Under the pieces are notes generated by a model, which saw only the letters and a list, made by a program, of their open reading frames with translations, ran no database searches and had not been told where the DNA came from. A program made the position numbers and the translations under genes. DNA of 64,000 bases from Sipunculus nudus (Eukaryota; Annelida; Sipuncula; Golfingiida; Sipunculidae): positions 49,318,750 to 49,382,749 of the forward strand of contig CM049318.1 in the NCBI GenBank assembly GCA_026874595.1. Reading direction: 5' to 3'. Position 1 is the stretch's first letter. Each line of letters begins with the position of its first letter. This document shows positions 21,390 through 33,848 of the stretch, piece by piece.

Positions 21390-22800
21390 TCTTATTACAT
21401 TTTGTTTTTTTTTATGCACGTCTTAGAGTTTTCTTTAAGGACGAATGTATGTGGCCAGCCAGTTAAATTGACTGTTTAAAAAGAGCCTGGATGTTCTCAT
21501 CCCCAGCGGTGTTTGAGATATTGTTCTGTAGATTAATATTAGCCGATTCAAAAGTGGCTTTTTGTTACTGGGGGCTGAAAATAGTGTACCTTTTAATGTT
21601 ACAACATCATTTGAAAATGAATGAAAACTAAACAAATATGTATACCATCGGACACATCAAAGGTACCAGGTTTCAAATAATGTACACTTAATGGGGTCTT
21701 AAATGAATTTAAAGCACTTTTGAATTGAATTTAGATATAGCGGATTTAAACAATAATGATACTTTTTTGAATATCGCTAATTTGAAAACCTCACGAACAG
21801 TAGGCAAAACACGGTATTATTTTTCATGTTACTCTGTAGCGCTGGCTGTATGAAATATTTTTTTCATGTTTTATATGCAGCTATGGCTGTTTGATATATT
21901 ATTTATCACGTTTTCTACGCAGTTCTGACTGTAGGTTATCTTATTTGTCATGATTATCTGCACTGCTAGCTGCATGATACTCTACAGCTCCATTTAAAGA
22001 ATGATTTGCTCCTATACATTTGCTCATTGTCTAATTACCTAACTCGAAAGTTTTAGTAACAGACATCGGCAGACATGGGTATTTTTTTTACACAGCCGCT
22101 CTACCTTCATATACACGGACGGACAGAACTTAATAAGCTATTAAAGGAATTAATTCTAAGAATTCGGACATATTGGCTGAGGATGATAAATAATTTTATT
22201 CTACGAAATATAATGATAAATACTTATATACTTCGACAGAACCTTATAAGCTATTACAGGAACTAAATCTTAGAATTCGGACATATTGGCTAAGGATGCT
22301 AAAAAATTATATACTTCGAAATATATGATCCTGGGGCGGACAAGAGGTCGCTTCTCCGACCGGCACACAGGATGAATTTATCGGACCCTCAACAGCTTCA
22401 CCAGAGACCAGTCACGGGAATTTTTTTCCCACCCGCCATCCCCTTACAGGACCAGCAATTTATTATGTTACATATTTTTTTAAAAGAATTATATGGTGTT
22501 TACATAGGTTTTAATTAAAATTTTGTGCACACTGCATTTTACATCATGATGTATATTTTGCATATTGCATAATAATCGATGTCTTGTATAAGCGACATAT
22601 TGGATTTATTCTGTATACGTGCGACGTGTCATAAGGCCCACGTACACCTTCGCGGATCTGTCAGTGACTGGGCAAATTTAACTTGTTATATAATGTTACA
22701 TCGTGAGATACGATCTTTATTTCCCACTGTCATTATTGTCTTGATTGTAATAATCAGCAAACAGAGCTCGTCGTCCCAAGTGCAGTCGCTCATCTATAAA
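21390..22800. other. No gene seen; weak internal repeats
   Basis: AT-rich. A block TTAGAATTCGGACATATTGG occurs at about 22,272 and a similar one near 22,157, so 22,120-22,330 holds a short degenerate duplication. Confidence 0.45.
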
Positions 22801-22802
22801 GG

Positions 22803-22886
22803 TCGGCATACACGTTGCGGCCTTACTCAACTCAACAGGTAAACAACTGTTTACGTGATTTGAGTCATGTCGCAATGTGTATGCGT
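22803..22886. repeat. Hairpin with GCATACAC-type ends; related ends at 23,405 and 23,505
   Basis: GGCATACACGTTGCGGCC at 22,803 is complementary to CGCAATGTGTATGCG near 22,870. Diverged complements occur again at about 23,408-23,440 (GTCGGGTCGTTATGTGTATG) and 23,505-23,541 (GGTCGCATCGTGTATGCC). The whole 22,803-23,541 stretch may be a decayed terminal-inverted-repeat element with nested ends. Confidence 0.45.
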
Positions 22887-23544
22887 GAAAACGACGTGAC
22901 TCAATTAACTCCAGACGAAAAAAAAAAATCGTTTCCAGTTGAGTCGCGTCGTTCAGAAGCACAGTCAGCAATTAATCATAGCTGCGTCTCTGACCACAGA
23001 ATTCTCCGGTCATGTTATCTTCGTGGCTAAATCATGGTGCTGAGGGAAACAATATTATATCACCTTAGCTCTGTGCGTGCATTCTTGTATACAGTAATAG
23101 ATAAGTATAGCCAGTGTCCCCGGTGCAATGGCAGCATAATGTCAATATGCTTCATGTTCTCGGATGAAGAGTATATAAAGTACATCACATGACATCAAAT
23201 AATATTGTTAAGACTTAAATTACGGTATACCAAACATAAATGATTCAGCTGTGGGATAGTGAAAATTTGAAAGGGCGTGCATTAGATAAAAACATGTATA
23301 CTGGTGAATAAAATGAAATGTATCAATAACTTTGCTTTCATATATGACACAAGTTTGTCACCATTTTTGTTGATTTGAATGTACCGCCTCAGCCGTCGAT
23401 CCTGTTAAGAGGAGTCGGGTCGTTATGTGTATGTACCCAAGTTGTCGTCCGACTGTTGGGTAAAAAGTGGGAGAAACTGTAGAAAACTTGAGTAAATCTA
23501 TGTAGTCGGGTCGGGTCGCATCGTGTATGCCTGTGTAGCGATTT

Positions 23545-23600
23545 TAAGATTACATCCCCCCCCTTAAGATTACCCGCTCCAATTTCAGATTACCCCCCCC
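23545..23600 (+). repeat. C-run/GATTAC repeat, inverted partner at 26,088-26,180
   Basis: Repeats of the form TTCAGATTACCCCC with long C runs. The reverse complement (GGGGGTAATCTGAA) recurs at 26,088-26,180, so the two clusters face each other across 2.5 kb. Confidence 0.6.
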
Positions 23601-23639
23601 CCCCAAAAAAAAAAATGTTTACTTATGATTATTTAGATA

Positions 23640-25263
23640 TTATCTTAAACGTTAACTTTAGTAACCTGACAACAAAAACAACAACAACAACTACTTCTAC
23701 TATTTATAATAATAACAATAGAAAAATAAACAATGATTATTATTATTATTAAATTGACATTATCACTGCAGCACAAAAGGTACAAAATATTCTCTCTCCG
23801 GTCTCATTATAAACACACCAACTATAAATGAAACATGCAGTCTTTCACATAAACTGATCTGATAATTACATCCATTACATAATTTAAATGTTATCTTTTG
23901 TGATCAAGAAATACGGCAACTGACAAGCATACTGCAACTATCTTCCTGGCTAGTTTTGGAAGGTCGTAGAAGTCAGACATTGGGTTTGTACATGGAAACA
24001 AGGGACCCATGGGTCACGGCGCTCAGCTGAGGTTTGAAAAATTTTAGCAAATGCAAAATATGCTGATTTCTATTGTAATGTTTTTCATATGTGTAAGCAT
24101 ATGAGAAGCTAAGAGGAAATGGCCCTCCTAGCTAAGCTAATACTCTTACAAGACTGTCATGAAGAAATAGTAAAAAATTTGAGATACGGTGTTGTATATG
24201 AAGAATTTACAGATGAACAGGCAAGTGGACAGAATGGACTGATACCTTTATTTCACTTTCAGGGGAATAATGCTTTCAAGTTAATATTTAACCCTATTTT
24301 TAAGCATATCCACTATTCAATTAATCGTCTTGTATCAGATTCCTTTTTTAATTTATAGGTTTTATAAATTTGTAATAAAAAGATCTGATAAAATATCAAT
24401 TAAAATATCAGAATTGTAAGTTGCATCATTTTTTTATCCAGAGTGTAGCTGACATCAGGTCATATTATGCATACACATGTATTTTATTATTTTTAAATCA
24501 TCTCAGCTATAATTTATTACTGGAATTAATATTCAGTATCAGACCTGGTGAAGTTTTTACTCTTCTGAAGTATGGAATTCCTTATCTGATGAACATCCAC
24601 ACTTTCATAGCAATATACCACTTTGTGGACACAATAAAATGTGCACTTTATTCATTGTTACCCTGGAGGTACGATACAAAATCTAAAATGTAGCAAAAGC
24701 CTAGAATAAGAATGAATCAAATACATTTTTAACATTCATCTAATTTATGCACCATCCTGAGACGGGGGGGGGGGGGGGGTGTAGGGCAGAAGGGAAGCCA
24801 ATGCAAGCTGCCTGGATTGGGTTACATAACACAGGTGAAGGCTGTTAGGCGGGCTTGATGTAAACAACACATGACATGTTGTATGAAAACTTGAATTAAA
24901 GCTACTGTTTTCAATCAATTCCTTTGAAATTTCAGATTTAACAGATGGAATGATCATGTAAACATGCTGTGAAAATTAAATTAACAGTGCTTACAGGGAA
25001 AAAACGTGCCTTGGTCAAATTTGAGCAAAATTTAAGGTATTGATATTTATTTATGCTAGTAACTAACAAAAATTGCAAAATTCAGATCTAATTTTGGGTA
25101 TACAATTGAATCTTGATTAAATAAAGTTATATCCCTGAAAAAAAAGTCTCTAGCTTCAGCAATTCTCATGTTAAGTCAGTAAATATATTTCCTGATTTTT
25201 TACAATGTGCATAATGTTCTGGCCCATAACTTTTATTTATTACCCAATACTGATAAAATTTCT

Positions 25264-25321
<58 letters not shown>

Positions 25322-26085
25322 ATAAAGGAATATGTATATGAATTATGATCAAAAACATATACGTGGTTTTTATATTAGGCAGCCTTGAAGTTTAACAGTG
25401 GGTTTTTAATAGAAAATTAAAAAAAATAAAATAAAAAAACCGGTAAAGTTCGAACTAAGGAAATTTTGACCATTTTAAATAAAATAATTACATAAAAATC
25501 CTGTATTTTGTCATAGTGGAGGACTAATTTATACATACATTTATAAGTGTAATATGTATTTTTCATATTAATCTTTGGTGTAGTGAACCACTTGAATGGT
25601 TTTCTTTCTTTTATTTTAATTTTAATTAAATTTTAACATATTGAAATGTATTCATTTTTGTGGGCGTTTGTTTCAAAGCCATTAAACACTACTAAATTCT
25701 AATTTTATACTGCTGAAAACATCGGAAGACTTTACGTAGATGTAATACTACGTATAATCCTTACAATAACAATTAAAATTTCTTTAAATTTTTAGATAAA
25801 TTTCAAATGTCCTTAAAATTTCCTGTTAAACTCAGCAAGTTATGTTCTACATATAATTTAGATCAAGTGAGGAGATCCATAAGATACACTTGTCAAGTTA
25901 ATTAAAATGGGATGGGAGTAACGTTTTTTAGATAATACGTGATATGAAGTGGTTACGAACAGAGAGACACATGTACGGCCCGACGGAGCTTACCACTATA
26001 TCACCAGCCAGCGTGAGGACGTTCTTAATAAACATATCAGGAGTGGTGAGCTCCTACTTATCGAAAAAGTAATCATATTAGCTTG
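23640..26085. other. No gene recognised between the GATTAC inverted repeats
   Basis: AT-rich. Two longer frames (24,119-24,358, starting MALLAKLILL; 24,421-24,693) resemble no family I know and lack clear splice borders. A fragment at 23,998-24,035 (GACCCATGGGTCACGGCGCT) is shared with the insertion at 47.5 kb. Poly-G near 24,765. Confidence 0.4.
25267..25315. repeat. (AT)n microsatellite
   Basis: About 24 AT units. Confidence 0.95.
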
Positions 26086-26087
26086 AT

Positions 26088-26180
26088 CAGCGAGGGGGGG
26101 GGGGGTAATCTGAACATTAGGGGAAGGGGGTTAACCTGAAATCAGATTCAGGCTACCCCCGGGGGTAATCTGAAGTCTTT
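26088..26180 (-). repeat. G-run/GTAATC repeat, inverted partner of 23,545-23,600
   Basis: GGGGGTAATCTGAA occurs at both ends of the cluster. With the 23.5-kb cluster it could form the terminal inverted repeats of a 2.6-kb element. Confidence 0.6.
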
Positions 26181-26244
26181 ACAGGGCTGAAGAAAGAGCA
26201 AATTCTGGAGACCATCCTGATTTACTCAAGGAAGATGGAATATT

Positions 26245-26505
26245 TTCTATGTGCATCCGTCGGTGGTATTATCGTAGTTAATAGCACATCAGGCCTCTTT
26301 ATAAAACAGGGTCTGGGTGTAGATAGGCGCTCTCTGAACGTTCTACGTAATGTTAGTATATGCCGCATCTTATGTTCTATTTGTCACGACAAACAATATT
26401 TTTCTTTTTCGATCATTGACATACTTGAAGCGGATTGCATCGCTGCCGGGCTTATTAGAGTGTTACTAATTATGTAGTTCTTGCCTAGGAGGTTGGGATG
26501 GTGTT
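26245..26505 (-). repeat. Dispersed repeat, copy 2 (partner at 16,400-16,705)
   Basis: Inverse-orientation copy of the 16.4-kb repeat (CTCTCTGAACGTTCTACGTA, TGACATACTTGAAGCG, GAGTGTTACTAATTATGTAG), without the 72-bp duplication. Confidence 0.65.
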
Positions 26506-26509
26506 ATCA

Positions 26510-28015
26510 GTAGATATGTCTGTGGTGAGTTTCCACTTTGTGACATGCTTACATGTATTTATAATACATATATCTTACATGTATATCTTATAAGCTTCTT
26601 TGCTCAGGTATATGTTTGATATCTTCGGCTAAGGCTCAAACTCGTTTCAAACTTAAGACGTCCGCTCTAATGACGTATTTCCCTCTACTTTCTTGTGGAA
26701 TTATCGTATTCATGTACATAAAAAGTCAAAATGTTATTTTATTAAAATTTCTTAATTTGTTGATCTTTACCATGATGCAATAGACACACAGTGCCCTGTC
26801 AGATAATAGTTTAAAATACACAAAATGCAAATATACAACATACACATTAACAAGGAACAAACAAAACGAAAACAAATTCAGGCCTTTAACAAAATACAAC
26901 AAACATATATTGCTGATTTCTTCTAAGTTTCCTTGATCCAAATCTTGAATCGAATTTCATTTATCTTACATTTTTTCATGGCAATTTCTATTGTTGTATC
27001 ACTTGTATTCATGTTCATGATAACGTCTACTGTATAGTACTAATATTTTAGATATTTCATATTTAAATTTGCTATTTTAAATACATATAATACTTTTTGG
27101 GTCTTTTCATTAATAATTATTTTACTTTTCTTTTATTTATTCACTTTTAGCACGCCCTACATAACATGTTCCTCTGTATTAAATGCAGACATCCTGCAAA
27201 CATTTCTGAACAATATCTCAACCAAATGTTGGTTGACAGTACCTCCCATCCTCTACTCTATGGTAGATAATTTACAGTTTATCAATAATTCTTAATATCT
27301 CTAACTTTATATTAAAATGTAAGAAATAGAAGCAATATATATACACTGGGATTATTTTTTTTTGGTACTGGCTGAAACAATTAGAATACAATTTGAGTAC
27401 TACATTTTTCCCCCAAAGCGTAACATTTAACTTCATATTAACAACATGTTTCAGAAGTCTGTTTTATCTGTAAAATAAAACAAAGTTATCATTTTATGTT
27501 ATTTATTTGCTTGATTGTATTCCATACATTATCGTCTTCAGTATGTTCATCATGATCCAGGCACACAATACAGATGGCCGTGCCCATGTTCTGTAATTGT
27601 TTAAGACCCTCTTATTACATGACTGTTACCATTGCATTTTGAGATTATGCGTTCGTGCGGAACAGCCTGCAGTATATTTGAGTGATTTAGTCTGTGTGCA
27701 TATATATGTTGAATTAACACACACCACATTACAAGTCAAAAAATTTCTAACGTACCACGTTTTTATCAATGCGCGCATTAATTATGTACAATACTTACCA
27801 TGGTATCTGAATAAACACAGATGGATTTATTAGTACAGTGGCTATAAGCACTAGAATTGCTCACATTTTTGCAGAAAGCATAAAACTGTGATATTGCTGC
27901 CCCTGGGAATAAAAAAAAAAAAAAAATAGACCCAAACATTCGCACCCTCTGGTGGCCGCCATCTTGATTTTAAATATATGCTTTTTCCATATCTTTGGGG
28001 GACAAATGCGGTCGA
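26510..28015. other. No gene seen; YY1/CTCF-like motif at 27,942-27,966
   Basis: AT-rich. At 27,942-27,966 the minus strand reads CAAGATGGCGGCCACCAGAG, which overlaps a YY1-type AAGATGGCGGC and a CTCF-like CCACCAGAGGG. Motif resemblance only. Confidence 0.4.
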
Positions 28016-28019
28016 GAAT

Positions 28020-31000
28020 AATATTCAATCCTGTTTTGGGCTGCATATTAGAAAAAAATGCTTGATCCATGTACAAGGTTGTACCACTTTGTAATATATT
28101 AGCTGGTTTCCATGGCAACCTTGGTCAGTTATGCAAACACAATATTGATATCAAGGTATTTAAATAAATGGCCATAGCTCTTTTGAAATTTAACATAATT
28201 CTTTGACATAAACAAAAAACATACAGCAAAGTGAGAGGGAATTTTCACATTAAATGTTTTGTGACACAACACAATTCGCATACTCTGATATATGCAAAAA
28301 TGTGCAAATTTTCTTTTTTAAAATGACATTTATTTTACAAATTACATATATATTCAGAATCCTCTTAATCTTAATAATATGGCTTCATTTAGTTTATAAT
28401 TTATTCTCTTGAACGGGTACCTAAATAAAGAGTAAATGTATCAGTATTCCTCAATTGCAAATCTAATATTTGCATCTTAATGAATATGCATGAAGGCCTA
28501 CCGTAATGTCAACAAGAATACGGGCAGTCGACACGAGACTACGTGTATCCAGCAAATCAGAGGCAAAAGTAAAGTAAGACATGGAATGTCCTATCATGAA
28601 GTGATTTCGAATTTGTGGCACCAGTGATGCCAATTATCCTCCTTATATGTATACAATTTTCACAAAAAATAGATCTACAGATGGATACACCATGCAAGAT
28701 TTCAGGTCAAGACTACAATCCACTACTGAGAAAAAAGTACATCAATGCATTTCATAAAAACAGAACTGCAGGTGGCACTACCTGTCTGGTCTACAACAAA
28801 GCTATCCAAGACGGATAAAAATGCACAAATTTCAGACTGATACATCGATCTACTCCTTACATGAGCGATTGTTACCCAAAGCAAACAGACGGATGGACCC
28901 CACGCAAAAAAAAATTGCAGATGGCGCCACGAGTCTTGGGTACAAGATGGAGGTATTATAAAACACGCATAAAACATGCACGATTTCAGGCCAATACGGC
29001 AAATCGTTCCTGAGAAAAGGTCATTAATGTGTCCTGCGAAAACGGGAAGGTAAGTGGCGCCACTTGTTTGGTCTATGAGCTAAGTCCCCAAGATGGATGA
29101 ACATAACTAAATTCAGACAAATACATTGAACCACTACTGAGATATGAGCCATTTTCACCTTAAGCAAATGTAGGGATGGACGCCACAGAAAAACGATTAC
29201 AGATTGCGCCATTAGTCTTGAAGACGAGATGGAGGTATCCAAGATCTACGGACAGCCACAATTTCAAGCAAATACGGTAAATCACTCCTGAGACAAGGGC
29301 ATTTATTTGTTCTATAAAAACGGGAAGTTGGGTGACGCCATCCGTCTAGTCTACGGGAAAACTCCAAAATGGATGTACATGCCAAATTTCAGACTAATAT
29401 ATTGGACCACTCCTGAGATATGAGCAAAACTCCAAATGGATGTACATGCCAAATTTCAGACTAATATATTGGACCACTCCTGAGATATGAGCAATTTTCA
29501 AACATACGGATGAACGCCACACGAAAACTAAGACGAAAAAATGCCAAAAGCATGTATGAACGCCACTCTTAAAACGTGGTAGGTGGCGCCAATTGTCTCG
29601 AGTATGAGGTGGGGTGATCCAAAATCTATGGACATGCAAAATTTTAGCTCAATGAATTGAACAACTCCTTAAGTATGGGCTGTTTTTTTTAAAAGACACT
29701 CAGATTCATACTGCACCATAAAGACTCCAGGGGACGTCACCACATCTACATAGGTGAGCGAATAAGTATATCGGGTTTCGTAAAGATCGGTCCAAGGGTC
29801 TCAGAGGAGTTTTCCGGAAATGAACGCGGCGGCAGCAGAACCCGGTAAAAAATAATAATCGCAAATCTTTATTTCGGCGGATACAATTATCTAGACCTGC
29901 ATGTTATCGGTTTTATAGCACACGAGTCATCAATTATATTGAAGATTTTCTAAAAGTTGACCATTTCTAAAATAAAACTATTTTAATTCCAATAAGTGTA
30001 GTTAAATTACCATGTGGAAATTACATGAATGGTTTAAAAATATGCATATTTTGCCTAATTATACATAATATAGTAAAAATCGTGTAATATTATTCATTCT
30101 GGCCATCACAGGTCCTAAGAGGTTCGCTCCAATGTCTTAACGACAGGTTATGTCTTCTGGATTATTTCTTACCCAGTGCATATAAACCTGAAATCCAGAA
30201 GACTTAATAACAAACATATTCTTTTCATATGGATATCTTCATTCTCATTCAATAGACAATGCCACCAACAATGTCCTATCCTTGAAAACATAATCAATTA
30301 AAAGCAGATTAAAAAAAAAATTGAATTACAATTTTACAAAATGCATATTAATTAATAATATATTATCAATATGCAAATAGTGGATATGAACATCAGATCA
30401 TAAATTGGATTTTCTTATACATGTACCTCCCCATAAAAAAGTTAACGGCAACTGCCCCCTTTTTGTACCAGGAATCCCTGTGGCTGATAGACTAAATCCT
30501 GATCATTTTGACGGAGGCCCTGTGGTTGCAAGAATGAAGAATGTTACACTATATTATCTATATTTTGAATTATTATGCAAATTATGAATATTTTGTAAAT
30601 TATTCACGTAAATTTCAAATGGTTATTTAGCCACTGATTGGATTTTATTTATTTTTTATTGGTAGAAAATGGTCAGATGTGAAAAAAATCCTCAAACTTT
30701 AATTAATGACTAATGTGTCCTACAAAAACAATAACATGCAGGTCTAGATAACTGATATTACTGTAGCCCTTCATGCATATACATTAAGATGCAAATAGTT
30801 GATATGCAAATAAGGAACACGTACATATATTCTTTATTTATGTACCATTTTATGAGAATACCTTGTTAGATAAATGAAGCTATATAATTAAGATTAAGAG
30901 GATTCAGAATACATGAAATAGTAGTAAAAATTTCATTTAACACGTAAATTTGCATATTTTTACATATATCAGACTAAGCAAATTATTTTGTGTCAGAAAT

Positions 31001-31230
31001 CATTTAATATGACAAAATCTTCTTAATTAGCTGTATTATGTTGTTAATTTCAGATTCTTTTGTTTGACGTCTGCACAGTTTTGGCCATGTATTTAGATAC
31101 CTTGATATAAGTTATGTGATTGCATAAATAACCAAGGTTGCAATGGAAAGCACCTCATATTTTACATAAAAATACTATCCTTGTACTTTAATCAAGCATT
31201 TTTCTAATTAGGAGCCCAAAATATGTTTGA
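28020..31230. repeat. Large imperfect palindrome; left arm split by a tandem array
   Basis: Left arm 28,020-28,515 plus 29,880-30,130; right arm about 30,510-31,230. Shared blocks in inverse orientation include TTTTGGGCT, AAAAATGCTTGAT, ATGGCAACCTTGGT, TCTTAATCTTAATAATATGG-like sequence, CATGAAGG, ATCTAGACCTGCATGTTAT, and ATTCATTCTGGCCATCACAGG pairing with a CTTCATTCTTGCAACCACAG-like stretch. The centre is near 30,310. The arms look roughly 70-80% identical. No coding capacity. It is either a fold-back transposon or two opposed copies of a dispersed repeat. Confidence 0.7.
28640..29690 (+). repeat. About 280-bp tandem repeat array (about 3.7 copies)
   Basis: Landmarks recur every ~280 bp: GTCTGGTCTAC at 28,787, GTTTGGTCTATG at 29,067, GTCTAGTCTACGG at 29,345; and AGATGGAGGTAT at 28,945 and 29,226. 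Units contain two related halves with AAATTTCAGACTAATA, CACTCCTGAGATATGAGC and GGTGGCGCCA. A 69-71-bp subsegment is duplicated exactly near 29,360-29,495. The array lies in the left arm of the palindrome. Confidence 0.8.
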
Positions 31231-31234
31231 ATAA

Positions 31235-31960
31235 CATCTTGCCAGCAGTTGCCCCTCTTTTAGTGCTGACCGATCATGTTTTAGGACTGCCTGACTGAAA
31301 AGTAACTTTATAGATGTAGAAAAATGCATATTTTATCGCCCATATTCAAAATCAAGAATTTTTGGGTATTTTTTTAAAGTTCTTTAAATCTTAGCCACTG
31401 AATTATTTAAGACACACTGTTTTGTAATGTTTGATTTTTTTAGTGATGTGATCTAAGTAGATACTACTATAGTTCTATTAAACCAGCCTTGTGAAATTAT
31501 TTAGATATAAGTAGAGGCAGTCCTGTAGCAAAGTAGAAGAAAATGCATTTGTGCAATATACAGACGAATACTGCCATTCGTGTGAAACAGGAAAAACGTG
31601 ACAGACCTGCAGACAAGATCTATTTTTGGTTTACTGGCACTGATCTGTCGTCGGGACATGTTCGCGTGACTTCGACCAAGGTTTGTCCAGACCAGGTGTT
31701 CCATGGTGCTGAGTGCACCCGCTGGATATACTGGGTTACTTTTTAATAGATTGACTTGCGACTTGCGACTCCCAAAACCATGGAAAATAACCGGAAATCA
31801 ATGGAAAATATGAACCTTCTAGCACACTCGTGGCATATGAATGAAGACACTTCAAGACTGAAAAAAGGTATTTCCTAAGCATGGCTATGAGGAGTTTCAT
31901 GACAACGCTTACTGCAACCGTCAATTATAATGAGGATCTGGTTCACATCGAACGTTTTTT
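31235..31960. other. No gene seen; 3' flank of the glycosyltransferase gene
   Basis: Contains a 67-codon plus-strand frame at 31,543-31,746 of unknown meaning. It may include the 3' UTR of the minus-strand gene ending at 31,965. Confidence 0.4.
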
Positions 31961-31964
31961 TTTG

Positions 31965-33341
31965 TCAAATAATACTGAAGTACATCGAATGGAACCGTAT
32001 GACGGAGAATGAATCATAGCTGGCACACAAGTTAAGGACTTCCTGTGTATCTGGCCCCTTGGCTTCCCCTTTCGGAGAGAAGACGACAGTGTGTCTCACG
32101 GCTAAGAAACGACTTTTTGTCTCCTGTGTTGATATTGCTAAAGGTTTACTTTGAGAACGTTTAACAATATCTGGAACTTTTGGATTTTTCAAAAATCGAT
32201 GTTCCCTATAAACATCTTTATAAAGCTTATCGAACTTTTCAATGTCACGAACTTGGTCAAAAGGGCAAATTCTCGTCGTCTCCTGTGGACAACGAAAGGA
32301 AGGAAGAATTAAAGTTCTGTTGAGGAGTTTAGCAACTTTAATTGCTGTATTTAAAGAACTGTTTTCGAGCTTAGCGAAGTCTTCCCACGGGTTGTCGTAC
32401 GTTACGTACTTTCTGGTTGCACTGCTGTAGTATTTGTTCTGATCTAATAACCAGGCACCGAGTTCTTTGGCTCTGTATCGTTTTCGTGCGAGACCAATGC
32501 TCCAGTTATTATGAAAAACTACGACTTTCTTGATATCGTATTCATGAATATTTATCCTGCCTTTATCAATCAGGAAACCATTAGCAAATAGTTCATATGA
32601 AAGCATGTTATATTTGATTTCTTTTTTATTCTTGGAAGTCCTCATCAGTTTATTAAAGACGGCTTGGTCCCACAGGTGGCTGCTCTTTTCCATTATACCA
32701 TTCATCTTATTTAGGAAATTTACGCTGTTTGACACAGGGCGGAAGAAAATGAACCCTACACAAGCACCCGCTGTTTTAAAAACCGTATCCATTCCGATTT
32801 CAAAATCACAGTCATGGCACTTAAAATATGGGTATGGATCTCGAGCGAAAAACACATCCAAGTCGCAAAGTAAGACTGAGTAACCAAGCTTCAGTAGTTT
32901 ATTGGTCATAACAAATTTGACTGCTCCTTTCCGTAAAAACCCAGCCGAGAGAAATTTGTCTTCCGTTTTCGCAATTTTATCGTATCCGTTTATATAATGA
33001 CTGGGATATCCAGCGCGAGCGAGGATGGTTTGCGTCGTATTTGACAAAGCGATTGGTAAAAGATTGTGTAATCCCACTGTTTTTGCCGATTCTGCAAAGT
33101 TTAAGAACATTTCTACGTACGAATCATCCACGACAACTATGATGACACTCTTACCATGGGGGGTACTTCTGGCCACCCGATAGCTTAACGATTGAAGCTC
33201 ATTTTTTCCTGGAAGCTCGGTTGATAACGGAATCCATGTTGATCTTTGGGGTTTTGGGAATGTTGAAAAGAACACAAGGTAAATTATGGCAGTGATCATT
33301 GTCAATCCGGCGGTCAACGGTGCTCTTTTGGACATCGCCAT
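31965..33341 (-). CDS. Intronless type II membrane glycosyltransferase, Nucleotid_trans (GT77-like) fold
   Basis: Predicted 458-residue Golgi-type enzyme that would move a sugar from a nucleotide donor to an unknown acceptor. It has a short basic N-terminus, a signal anchor at about residues 10-28 (LTMITAIIYLVFF), a stem, then the domain at about 70-290: LRKGAVKFVMTNKLLKLGYS followed by VLLCDLDVFFARDPYPYF, where DLD is the DxD metal/donor site, and WDQAVFNKLM near its end. A C-terminal region of about 150 residues (NRTLILPSFRCP) follows that I cannot name. The ATG at 33,341 is preferred because the frame upstream to 33,383 starts only at GTG. A possible 3' splice site (TTTTCCAG) near 33,423 suggests a 5' UTR intron. 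Substrate unknown. Confidence 0.85.
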   Translation of the reverse strand: MAMSKRAPLTAGLTMITAIIYLVFFSTFPKPQRSTWIPLSTELPGKNELQSLSYRVARSTPHGKSVIIVVVDDSYVEMFLNFAESAKTVGLHNLLPIALSNTTQTILARAGYPSHYINGYDKIAKTEDKFLSAGFLRKGAVKFVMTNKLLKLGYSVLLCDLDVFFARDPYPYFKCHDCDFEIGMDTVFKTAGACVGFIFFRPVSNSVNFLNKMNGIMEKSSHLWDQAVFNKLMRTSKNKKEIKYNMLSYELFANGFLIDKGRINIHEYDIKKVVVFHNNWSIGLARKRYRAKELGAWLLDQNKYYSSATRKYVTYDNPWEDFAKLENSSLNTAIKVAKLLNRTLILPSFRCPQETTRICPFDQVRDIEKFDKLYKDVYREHRFLKNPKVPDIVKRSQSKPLAISTQETKSRFLAVRHTVVFSPKGEAKGPDTQEVLNLCASYDSFSVIRFHSMYFSII

Positions 33342-33848
33342 CCGTGATGATGTTGTGTATACGTCCAGCCTGTCGAGTGTCACGGATGTGTTCCTTCTGT
33401 TTATTCAGATTAATTCCTCAGCTGGAAAATAGTATGATACATATTAACATAATCACAGGTTTACCGTGAACACTTGTACGTATAAAGTGACGTCAATAAT
33501 AACTACTATATGTTTCCATAAACAAAAATTTGTCTACAATCAGCTGGTCATAAAGATTAAATAAGAGGTCTATGGCATCTAAATATGGTTTCGGCCGCCA
33601 ATATAATTACTTTGAAGGCTAAATTAAATTTGCAGTCATCCAGAAGGCGACCTCATCCCATCATAAAGCTGCCCAACTAGCAATACATTAGGCTCCATCT
33701 AATATATAAACGGATACACACAAATCTACAACCTTCAGCGCAACTTAATATAACGTGCTTGTTATGCCAGTGTTTGGCCTGACATTAATATGACCCCTTG
33801 ACATATATTTATTTCTAACACGATAGTGCAATGTACCCGCATATGTGT

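Noticed and set aside
33342..33383. 14-codon N-terminal extension of the glycosyltransferase frame
   Set aside because: It starts at GTG, not ATG. The ATG at 33,341 leads directly into the signal anchor.
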